The notes under the pieces are model-generated. The model was not told the origin of the DNA, ran no database searches, and saw only the letters and a list, made by a program, of their open reading frames with translations. The translations under genes and the position numbers were made by a program. A stretch of 31,268 nucleotides of DNA from Rariglobus sp967755175 (GTDB taxonomy: Bacteria; Verrucomicrobiota; Verrucomicrobiia; Opitutales; Opitutaceae), in the NCBI GenBank assembly GCA_967755175.1, contig CBRAFO010000040.1:1-31268 (forward strand), given 5' to 3'. Shown here one piece after another: positions 1 to 6,926 of the stretch; position 1 is the stretch's first letter; each line of letters starts with the position of its first letter.

Positions 1-894
1 GAGGAACGCGGCGTGCGGTCCGCCGAAGCCCATGGGAACGCCGAAGCGTTGGGCGGAACCGACGGCGACATCGGCGCCGAATTCGCCGGGGGCGCGCAAT
101 ACGGTCAGCGCCAGAAGGTCGGTCGCGACGATGGTAAACGCGCCGACGTCGTGGGCGGCGGCGAAGAACGTCGCGAAGTCATGGATACTGCCGGTGGTGT
201 CCGGGTATTGCACGAGCACGCCGAAGGTGCCGGCGGTAGGAGCGAAGGTCTGGTGGTCACCGATGACGACTTCGATCCCGAGGGGGATGGCGCGGGTTTT
301 GACGATGTCGATCGTCTGGGGGTGGCACTTTTCGGAGACGAAGAACGTGCGGTGGGCGGCGGCGTCGCCTTCCTTGAGGCGGTGGCACATCATCATGGCC
401 TCGGCGGCGGCGGTGCCTTCGTCGAGCATGGAGGCGTTGGCGATTTCCAGGCCGGTCAACTCGGTGATGACGGTCTGGAAATTGAGGAGGGCTTCGAGGC
501 GGCCCTGGGCAATCTCGGCCTGATAAGGCGTGTAGGCGGTATACCAGCCTGGGTTTTCGAGGATGGTGCGCTGAATGACACCGGGTGTGTAGGTGTTGTA
601 GTAGCCCATGCCGATGTGGCTGCGGAAAATCTGGTTCTGCGAGGCGAGGCCGCGGAGTTCGGCGAGGGCGGCGGCTTCACCGAGGGCGGCGGGCAGGTCG
701 AGGGCGTCGCGGCGGATGGCGGGAGGGACGGTGGCGTTGACGAGCGCGTCGAGGGAGGGCTGCCCGAGGAACGTGAGCATGGCGGCCTGCTCGGCGGCGT
801 CGGGACCGTTATGGCGGCGAGCGAAGGAGTCGGTCGGAGCGAGCAACTCGGAGAGGGCGGTGGCTGAGGCGGCGGAGTTCGCGGAAGCGGGCAT
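1..894 (-). CDS. gcvP: Glycine dehydrogenase (decarboxylating), P protein, N-terminal part
   Basis: This is the PLP-dependent P protein of the glycine cleavage system, which decarboxylates glycine and passes the aminomethyl group to the H protein. About 298 codons are visible and the rest lies beyond the left edge. The translation carries family-typical stretches: LLAPTDSFARRHNG near residue 18, then SHIGMGYYNTYTPGVIQRTI, NPGWYTAYTPYQAEIAQGR and LLNFQTVITELTGLEIANAS, and later SVGSAQRFGVPMGFGGPHAA-like sequence at the edge. The ATG at 894 fits the usual family N-terminus, but it has no Shine-Dalgarno sequence. Instead the U-tract of the upstream terminator runs straight into it. The gene is co-oriented with a PEP-CTERM gene that has no obvious functional link. 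No gcvT or gcvH is visible in the window. Confidence 0.95.
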   Translation of the reverse strand, partial: MPASANSAASATALSELLAPTDSFARRHNGPDAAEQAAMLTFLGQPSLDALVNATVPPAIRRDALDLPAALGEAAALAELRGLASQNQIFRSHIGMGYYNTYTPGVIQRTILENPGWYTAYTPYQAEIAQGRLEALLNFQTVITELTGLEIANASMLDEGTAAAEAMMMCHRLKEGDAAAHRTFFVSEKCHPQTIDIVKTRAIPLGIEVVIGDHQTFAPTAGTFGVLVQYPDTTGSIHDFATFFAAAHDVGAFTIVATDLLALTVLRAPGEFGADVAVGSAQRFGVPMGFGGPHAAFL

Positions 895-926
895 AAAAAA
901 AGGACGGTAGGCTAGGCCTACCGTCC
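895..926 (-). terminator. Rho-independent terminator of the PEP-CTERM gene, abutting gcvP
   Basis: Read on the minus strand, an 11-bp perfect stem (GGACGGTAGGC / GCCTACCGTCC, 902-912 with 916-926) with a 3-nt loop is followed by seven U. The stem lies 33 nt after the stop of the PEP-CTERM gene. The last U is directly followed by the gcvP ATG, so the element may also act as a regulatory barrier for gcvP. Confidence 0.85.
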
Positions 927-958
927 GGCAAATGGTTTTTGGAGAAGCGGGTGGGGTA

Positions 959-1675
959 TTAGCGAGCCGTGAGGGGTTTTACGGTTGAAGGGGTTCTCCG
1001 CGAGCGACGCCGCCGCAAAGTGGCCAACCCGAGGACGCTTACGCCGCCGAGAAGGGCGAATGTGGCCGGTTCGGGAACGGACGAGACGGTGAGCGTAACG
1101 TCGTCGATGCGCCAGTTGCCTGGACCGGTGTTTCCTGAGCCGTTGCTGCCGTAGATTCTGAAGGTTAAGCCCGTGTCGGTGGCGGTTGTGATATTGAACG
1201 ATCCGAAGTCGATGAGCGCCCACGTGCTATTGGCCGTTGCCGTCACCGAGCTCACCGCAGATGTGAAGTTATCTGCGCTGCTATACAGGCTGAGGAGGGT
1301 CGGTCCGGTGCCGGTGCTGCGACTTCCCAAGGTCAAGGAAGTCGTGTTAACGCCATGGCCGGTCGTGGGCATGATCGTAAACGTGAAATAGGCGGAGGTG
1401 GCGGGGTCAAAACTTCCGGTGGGGGCGACACCCGCCAAGAAGTTTTCCGCGCCCGACGCACCTGTATAGCCGCTGGAAGCAGACGTCGTATTTATGCCGC
1501 TCGTGCCGCTCGTCTGCGCCACGCTCATAGTGCCTCCGGTGAGCGTGCCGGGCAACCCAGAGGTCGGCTCAGCGATTGAGGACGTAAATGACCAAACCGT
1601 TTGTGCCGACCCCGAAGAGGTGACGACTAGAAACATTAATAAGGTAGGGACGATGGAGTTGAATAGATAAGGCAT
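959..1675 (-). CDS. PEP-CTERM sorting domain protein
   Basis: This 238-residue protein is predicted to be exported. It has an N-terminal signal peptide (residues 1-25, hydrophobic VPTLLMFLVVTSSGSA). A Ser/Thr/Gly-rich middle of about 170 residues has the beta-sandwich look of secreted surface or matrix proteins, with a WRIDDVTLTV strand before the sorting signal. The C-terminus has the PEP-CTERM pattern VPEPATFALLGGVSVLGLA followed by an Arg cluster. PEP-CTERM signals are recognised by exosortase, usually in exopolysaccharide-producing bacteria. Unusually, about a dozen residues follow the Arg cluster. No exosortase gene is in the window. The specific function is unknown. Confidence 0.85.
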   Translation of the reverse strand: MPYLFNSIVPTLLMFLVVTSSGSAQTVWSFTSSIAEPTSGLPGTLTGGTMSVAQTSGTSGINTTSASSGYTGASGAENFLAGVAPTGSFDPATSAYFTFTIMPTTGHGVNTTSLTLGSRSTGTGPTLLSLYSSADNFTSAVSSVTATANSTWALIDFGSFNITTATDTGLTFRIYGSNGSGNTGPGNWRIDDVTLTVSSVPEPATFALLGGVSVLGLATLRRRRSRRTPSTVKPLTAR

Positions 1676-1839
1676 TGCAATGCATGGGCAGTGACGGGCT
1701 TTTCCATTACAACACCTTATTTTGATACACGCATTTGATTCTTAAATCTTATGACCTCTATTTGCGAATGATGTTACTTCTGCGTGAATGCATGTTGGAT
1801 GGCGGATAGTGGCATTGGCCCTTTGAGGATAGTCTGCAT
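1676..1839. promoter_or_regulatory. AT-rich divergent intergenic region
   Basis: This gap is clearly more AT-rich than the surrounding genes and separates the divergently transcribed PEP-CTERM gene (minus) and the cassette-A-like gene (plus). It should hold promoters for both. I see no -35/-10 pair strong enough to place. A GAGGAT element at about 1823-1828 is a usable ribosome binding site for the TTG start at 1840. Confidence 0.4.
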
Positions 1840-4800
1840 TTGACCCTGATTAATCAGGAAACCTCGTATCCGGGGCGACGACTGCGCCGGGCTTCTGTTG
1901 GGCCAGCTCGATCCACGCTGGGGTTTGCGCTGCTCATCACGGTTATATTGCTGGCCTTCTTGGTGTTGTTGTTGGTTTCGCTGGCGACTTTGACCCGGGT
2001 CGAGACCCGCGTGGCGGCTAATCACCAGTCTTTGACGCAGGCGCGGCAGCATGCTCTTATGGCGATGAATATCGCGCTCGGGCAGTTGCAGAAATGCGCG
2101 GGGCCGGATACGCGTATCACGGCGCGGTCAGAGATCACTTCGTCTTCGCCGGTGACGAACCCTTATTTTACGGGCGTGTGGGCCGCGACCCCAAGCGGCG
2201 ATCCGAGTGCAATTATGTGGCTCATCAGTGGCGGAGAAAACGCGAGTGTAACGCCGACGAGTTTGCTTTCCTCTGCGCTCGATCCGACCGACGACACCGT
2301 CACCAACGATACGCTGTTCTTGGTGGGTAACCAAACGGTCGCCATTGATCCCAAAGCGCCGACCGCAGTGGAGAAAACGCGTCGCATCAAACTGCCCAAA
2401 CAGGACATCAACGCGCCGACGGGAGGTGTATCGGGGCTTGGATCTACCGACACTCCTCCTCGCATCGGCCGTTACGCGTGGTGGATTGGTGATCAAGGTG
2501 TGAAGGCATCGCTGGCGCTGCCGGATCGCGCAGACGAAGTCACCTATGCGCCTTGGGATACCGAGACGCAGCGGCGACGTATCCGCCAACAAATCGCATC
2601 CATGCCCAATTATTTCCGCATGAGCACCGCCACGACGACTCTAGCGAAGGAGGGCTTTGATCCCTTCGTCGTTGGCGCGGTTTTGAGCAAGGTGCACTCG
2701 CACGCGCAGCTCGGCTTTATCACGCCCACGGCGGGTTCGATGGATAAGTTTCTTCGCGGGCATTATCACGACTTCACGCCGGTGGCGCGGTCGGTCTTGG
2801 CGAATACGCGAATCGATGCGCACGCGGGCCTGATGCGGGACTTGTCGCTGAAGCCGGATGAGTTGGGCACGGCATTTGCCGCCTACGCTGACTATACGCA
2901 CTACATGGAGAGGCCGGGTGGGACTCTGGCCGATGCCGATGTGGCTTATCCCCAGATTGAAAACGCGGACTCCTCACGCCGTCGCTACCAGATCACGTCG
3001 CCTACCTCATCGGTCTCGGCGGCTGATTTGCCCGACTTGGTTTTCGGAGTCTCGCCGGTGCTCACGGAGTTTATGTTGCAGTTTAAATTTGAACGGTCCT
3101 CCGCCAATCGCCTGACCGTCAAATCGCGTCTCTATGTCGGCTTGTGGAATCCTTACACCAGTGCGCTGGCGCCGAGGGCGACGGAGGGACTGGCCATCGA
3201 GATCGTTGGGTTGCCAGCGGTCACGGTCAGGGACGATGTCACGGGAAGCTCGGTGGTCGTGAATTTGCAAACGGCCTTGCCGAGCACGATCAAGGCTAGC
3301 GGGGGCGAAATGCGAGTGTTGCTGCCGTTTGGCAATGGGGTGACGACCACCCAAGGAACGCAGGCGGATCGGTCGTCGTGGTTGCCGGGGCGGATTTACG
3401 GTTGGACGACCGCAACCGGAGACACCCCCGGAGCCGACCTGAAGTTTTATGATAAAAACATCAGCGCCCAAGGATGGGCCTGTCCTGCGGTCGGTTTGAC
3501 CGGATCGAGCAAGAGGTTGAGCGTGAGCACGAGCGGCTCCATCGCGGGCCTGACTCTCCGCCTGGTGTCGACCGCGGGGACGCTGGCTACCTACACCACG
3601 CCTGGCTTCAAGGCGTTGAACATACCGGGATCGGCGTCCAACGGGACCAGCGCCACGCCCACTTGGAAGTTCGCTTTCGCCACCCGGCTAAAACAGCCGA
3701 TCATGGGTGATTCGAACCGGACGTGGCTGAAGACGTTCGATCCGCGCAATCACAAGCTCCCGGCGGAGTTCCTTGGCGGGTTTGATCCCAACCAAGATAT
3801 CACGCCGCTGGACCCGAGCGTCTATATGGACGCCTCCGCTCCGAATACGGTGTTTCCCGATTACCTGCTCTATCGCATTCAGGGGACCGCCTCTAATGCC
3901 CTGTCGATGAGCGGCTACAACGACGTCCCGCTTTTCGAGCTGCCCCGGTCGCCTCTGCTTTCAGTCGGGATGCTTCAACACGTCCAAGTGAAAGACTCAC
4001 GTCCTTTCAGCATCGGTAATTCTTGGGGCGGGCAGGCCAACGCCATCTTTGATCGTTTCTTCTTTTCCGGTCTTCAAGCAGCCGCGACTGAGGAGGCGGC
4101 GAAGACGCCCGATTTAGCCGCGGGCCAGCCTCTGCCCAACTGGAATCTGCAACCGGTGGCTCCGGTGGCCATCGCGAAGGTGCGGGCCGCCGCCGGGCTT
4201 TCATCGCAGCATCTGTTGCAGGCCGGAGGGTTTAACATTAATTCGACCAGTGTGGCGGCGTGGCGAGCGGTGCTTTCAGGTCTGCGCCTGCACCAAGCGT
4301 TTGCCTCCGCGAATATCGAGAATTCCAGCGGGCAGGCGTTCGGAACTCAACTGGCCTCGACCGCGCTGGTGACGGAATCATTCGACCGGGATGCGACGTT
4401 GGGCACCGGCACGGCTGCTCCGACGTTTTCACGGTTTTCGCATTCGGCGCAGGAAACGTATTTCTGGAGGCCGGTAAGCGGCAGTGGCTCCACGAACAAA
4501 CGCGCGTTCAGCACGCACGCTTTTCGCTTGGGCGTGCGTGGCAGCGGCGACTCTTCGGCCACCGCGCCGGTGGATCCGTCGATCACTGCGCAACGGCTGA
4601 CCACCGATCAAGTCGAGAGTTTGGCCGTAGAGATCGTGCGTTTACTCAAGGCGCGGGCGGAGATTGCTGGACCGTTTCGCACGCTGGAAGAGTTTCTCGG
4701 TCCACAATCCGAGGCGGGCACGCCCAGCCTGATCGAGGCCGCAATCGCCGCGACGACGATCAATCCCGATGAGATCAAGCCCGTGGACAACGTGGCTCTT

Positions 4801-5094
4801 TCCGCTGGCGTTTACGGGGCGGGCTTCAGCTCTCTGACGTTAACTCAGGCAGACATTCTGACCGCGCTCGCTCCCTATCTGCGCGTGCGGTCGGACACGT
4901 TTACGATCCGCTGTTATGGCGAGGCGATAAACCCCATCACGGCAGAGACGACGGGCAAGGCTTGGCTCGAGGCCACGGTTCAGCGTTTTCCCGAAACGGT
5001 GGACGCGGGTGACAACATCGAAACTCCTTCGGGGGCATTCGGACGTCGTTTCAAAATCATTTCCTTCCGATGGCTCTCTCCTTCCGATATCTAA
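1840..5094 (+). CDS. Verru/Chthon cassette protein A-like, prepilin-type large protein
   Basis: The product is 1,084 residues. After a short basic N-terminus there is one transmembrane helix (about residues 27-50, GFALLITVILLAFLVLLLVS). It is followed by VETRVAANHQSLTQARQHAL and ALGQLQKCAGPD, the helix-plus-amphipathic pattern of PilX/type IV prepilin-like proteins. The long remainder is Ser/Thr/Gly-rich and probably extracytoplasmic. It ends in FKIISFRWLSPSDI. This pattern matches my knowledge of Verru_Chthon cassette protein A, which is abundant in Verrucomicrobiota; the function of the family is not known. The start is taken as TTG at 1840 because GAGGAT lies 11 nt upstream and the next in-frame starts would cut into the membrane helix. 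The other cassette members (small prepilin-like B-D proteins) are absent here. Confidence 0.7.
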   Translation: MTLINQETSYPGRRLRRASVGPARSTLGFALLITVILLAFLVLLLVSLATLTRVETRVAANHQSLTQARQHALMAMNIALGQLQKCAGPDTRITARSEITSSSPVTNPYFTGVWAATPSGDPSAIMWLISGGENASVTPTSLLSSALDPTDDTVTNDTLFLVGNQTVAIDPKAPTAVEKTRRIKLPKQDINAPTGGVSGLGSTDTPPRIGRYAWWIGDQGVKASLALPDRADEVTYAPWDTETQRRRIRQQIASMPNYFRMSTATTTLAKEGFDPFVVGAVLSKVHSHAQLGFITPTAGSMDKFLRGHYHDFTPVARSVLANTRIDAHAGLMRDLSLKPDELGTAFAAYADYTHYMERPGGTLADADVAYPQIENADSSRRRYQITSPTSSVSAADLPDLVFGVSPVLTEFMLQFKFERSSANRLTVKSRLYVGLWNPYTSALAPRATEGLAIEIVGLPAVTVRDDVTGSSVVVNLQTALPSTIKASGGEMRVLLPFGNGVTTTQGTQADRSSWLPGRIYGWTTATGDTPGADLKFYDKNISAQGWACPAVGLTGSSKRLSVSTSGSIAGLTLRLVSTAGTLATYTTPGFKALNIPGSASNGTSATPTWKFAFATRLKQPIMGDSNRTWLKTFDPRNHKLPAEFLGGFDPNQDITPLDPSVYMDASAPNTVFPDYLLYRIQGTASNALSMSGYNDVPLFELPRSPLLSVGMLQHVQVKDSRPFSIGNSWGGQANAIFDRFFFSGLQAAATEEAAKTPDLAAGQPLPNWNLQPVAPVAIAKVRAAAGLSSQHLLQAGGFNINSTSVAAWRAVLSGLRLHQAFASANIENSSGQAFGTQLASTALVTESFDRDATLGTGTAAPTFSRFSHSAQETYFWRPVSGSGSTNKRAFSTHAFRLGVRGSGDSSATAPVDPSITAQRLTTDQVESLAVEIVRLLKARAEIAGPFRTLEEFLGPQSEAGTPSLIEAAIAATTINPDEIKPVDNVALSAGVYGAGFSSLTLTQADILTALAPYLRVRSDTFTIRCYGEAINPITAETTGKAWLEATVQRFPETVDAGDNIETPSGAFGRRFKIISFRWLSPSDI

Positions 5095-5828
5095 TCACCG
5101 GCTACGCGCTTCTCTTTTTTGCTCTCGCTCCACATGCGCCGGCGCAGGAGCAGGAACAATCGCGCCCGCTTGCGCCCGCTCCAGCGCACAAGCTGGTCAG
5201 CATTCACTTCACTGTGTTTGCGCTGGGAGGCATGGAGGGCGCGGTATATCGGCCAGAGGCGAACAAGCCTCCGCAGCCGCTGAAGTTTTACAGCGCTTAC
5301 CGCTCGTCGAGCTACGCTTACAAGGGCACGACGCAACTACAGTTTTTCGACGAGAAGGCGGTGAGCGAAGAAGGAGCGCTCCCCATCGCCGTGTATGAGA
5401 TTCCCGAGGGCGCGAAGGAGCTGCTCTTGTTATTTTCACCGAAGGCCGCCGCCGCTATCCAACCCGGCGACTCCGGGTTGAAGTATGATGTTTTTGGAAT
5501 CGACGACAGCGTGGACTGCACTCCTGCCGGCCATTTTAGGACCATCAATGTATCGGGCCGGGAATATGTCGGTCACTACGCCGGCACGCGCTTTCCGATT
5601 CCCCGAGGCGTGGGTGAGGCGCACCCGGCGCGCGGCAAAGTCGCGTTGTCACTCGCCACTCCGGTAGGGGAACACTGGATCTCGACGGGCGGACACGAGT
5701 TTACGCTGACCGCTCGCGACCGTGTGACGCTGATCCTTTACCCACCCGCCAGCCGGACGGCCTTGTATCCGATTGTGCGACGGTTGACTGACACGGTGCC
5801 GACAGCCGATCCACTAGCTAACCAGTAG
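5070..5828 (+). CDS. Putative secreted protein of unknown function
   Basis: A 252-residue protein with a signal peptide (residues 1-25, ending near APAQEQ) and no further membrane helix. The mature part looks beta-rich, with segments such as KLVSIHFTVFALGGMEGAVY and GHFRTINVSGREYVGHYAGT. I recognise no catalytic motif. The gene overlaps the 3' end of the large prepilin-like gene by 25 nt in another frame, so the two are almost certainly cotranscribed and translationally coupled. This suggests a shared envelope function. Similar small proteins beside cassette-A genes are plausible, but I cannot name a family. Confidence 0.7.
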   Translation: MALSFRYLITGYALLFFALAPHAPAQEQEQSRPLAPAPAHKLVSIHFTVFALGGMEGAVYRPEANKPPQPLKFYSAYRSSSYAYKGTTQLQFFDEKAVSEEGALPIAVYEIPEGAKELLLLFSPKAAAAIQPGDSGLKYDVFGIDDSVDCTPAGHFRTINVSGREYVGHYAGTRFPIPRGVGEAHPARGKVALSLATPVGEHWISTGGHEFTLTARDRVTLILYPPASRTALYPIVRRLTDTVPTADPLANQ

Positions 5829-5830
5829 GC

Positions 5831-6574
5831 GTGCATGGGCCGGTTGCGGCCTTGCCTGTGATCGCTTCGCTGGAGGTAATGCCCGCATCCCCCGTGTTTT
5901 CCTCTTCCGTCGTATTTCCCACGTCCGCCGCGCGCGCCGCTTACATTGATCGCCGTCTGGCGGAGCTGTATCCGGAGACGCCGATCCCGCTCGATCACAA
6001 GGACGCCTACACGCTGCTGATCTCGGTGCTGCTCTCGGCGCAGTGCACCGACAAACGCGTAAACCTCCAAACGCCGGGGCTTTTCGCCAAGGCCGACAAC
6101 CCGCGAGACATGGTGAAACTCTCCGTCGCGGAGATCGACGCGCACGTGCGCCCGTGCGGACTCGCCCCGCGCAAGGCACAGGCGATTCACCGGCTCTCAG
6201 AGCTCCTCTTGGAAAAGCACGGCGGCAAGGTCCCGCGCACGTTTGAGGAACTGGAAGAGTTGCCAGGAGTGGGGCACAAGACCGCTTCGGTCGTGATGTC
6301 GCAGGCGTTTGGTGTGCCCGCATTCCCCGTCGATACCCACATCCACCGGCTCGCCCAGCGCTGGCGGCTGACCAAGGCCGGAGCCAGCGTGGAGCAGACG
6401 GAGCGCGACTTGAAGAAGCTGTTTCCTCGCGAGCAGTGGAACCCGTTGCACCTGCGGATCATTTTTTATGGTCGCGAACATTGCACGGCACGCGGCTGCG
6501 ATGGGCTGATCTGTGAGATCTGTCGCACGGTCAATGCGGGGCGTCTGCGGGCGGTCCGGGTGAAAAAGGCGTAA
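5831..6574 (+). CDS. nth: Endonuclease III, DNA glycosylase/AP lyase
   Basis: Base-excision repair enzyme that removes oxidised pyrimidines and cleaves at AP sites. The HhH-GPD fold is clear: LLSAQCTDKRVN, the helix-hairpin-helix LPGVGHKTASVV with the catalytic Lys (K150 from the GTG start), and FPVDTHIHRLAQR with the catalytic Asp (D168). The C-terminal cysteines lie in HCTARGCDGLICEICR, giving C-x4-C-x4-C-x2-C. This differs from the classical C-x6-C-x2-C-x5-C ligand set of the 4Fe-4S cluster. The GTG at 5831 follows the previous stop by two bases. An ATG at 5879 is an alternative and would remove an atypical 16-residue N-terminal extension. Confidence 0.92.
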   Translation: MHGPVAALPVIASLEVMPASPVFSSSVVFPTSAARAAYIDRRLAELYPETPIPLDHKDAYTLLISVLLSAQCTDKRVNLQTPGLFAKADNPRDMVKLSVAEIDAHVRPCGLAPRKAQAIHRLSELLLEKHGGKVPRTFEELEELPGVGHKTASVVMSQAFGVPAFPVDTHIHRLAQRWRLTKAGASVEQTERDLKKLFPREQWNPLHLRIIFYGREHCTARGCDGLICEICRTVNAGRLRAVRVKKA

Positions 6575-6661
6575 GCCGGGAAGGCGACGCAGGCCGCCGG
6601 AAAACAGTGTGAAATCGGTGTTGATTTACCCGAATCGGTTCCCCAACGTGCCCAACCTTTG

Positions 6662-6738
6662 GGACTCATAGCTCAGTTGGTTAGAGCACCTGCTTCACAC
6701 GCAGGGGGTCACTGGTTCGAGTCCAGTTGAGTCCACCA
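6662..6738 (+). tRNA. tRNA-Val(CAC)
   Basis: A 77-nt cloverleaf with encoded CCA. The acceptor stem GGACTCA pairs with TGAGTCC. The anticodon stem CCTGC/GCAGG encloses the loop TTCACAC, giving anticodon CAC (6696-6698), which reads GUG valine codons. The T arm has the GGTTCGAGTCC pattern. It stands alone in the gap between nth and clpB and is followed at once by a terminator. Confidence 0.96.
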
Positions 6739-6743
6739 TTTTT

Positions 6744-6771
6744 AAAACCGCCTCTTCGAAGGCGGTTTTTT
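6744..6771 (+). terminator. Rho-independent terminator after tRNA-Val
   Basis: The stem AAAACCGCCT / AGGCGGTTTT (6744-6753 with 6760-6769) has a 6-nt loop and ends in a run of seven T (6765-6771). It starts 6 nt after the tRNA CCA end and separates the tRNA unit from clpB. Confidence 0.9.
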
Positions 6772-6926
6772 GTGCCCACTTGGATCGCGCACGGATTGAG
6801 TCAGGCTGCGCCAATAATTGGGCGGCCATCCGCCTTTTTGGCTCAGACGCTGGGGGCGTTTTCGCGCTTCTCCTAGGTGAGCAACAGGATTGGCGGTGGT
6901 CCGTCTTATGCGATAGGGTTCATACC

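Noticed and set aside
13..867. 284-codon plus-strand frame at the left edge
   Set aside because: Antisense to gcvP, whose minus-strand translation matches the P-protein family throughout.
6780..6926. 49-codon N-terminal extension of ClpB
   Set aside because: It lies in the leader between the tRNA terminator and the conserved ClpB N-terminus and resembles no ClpB extension.
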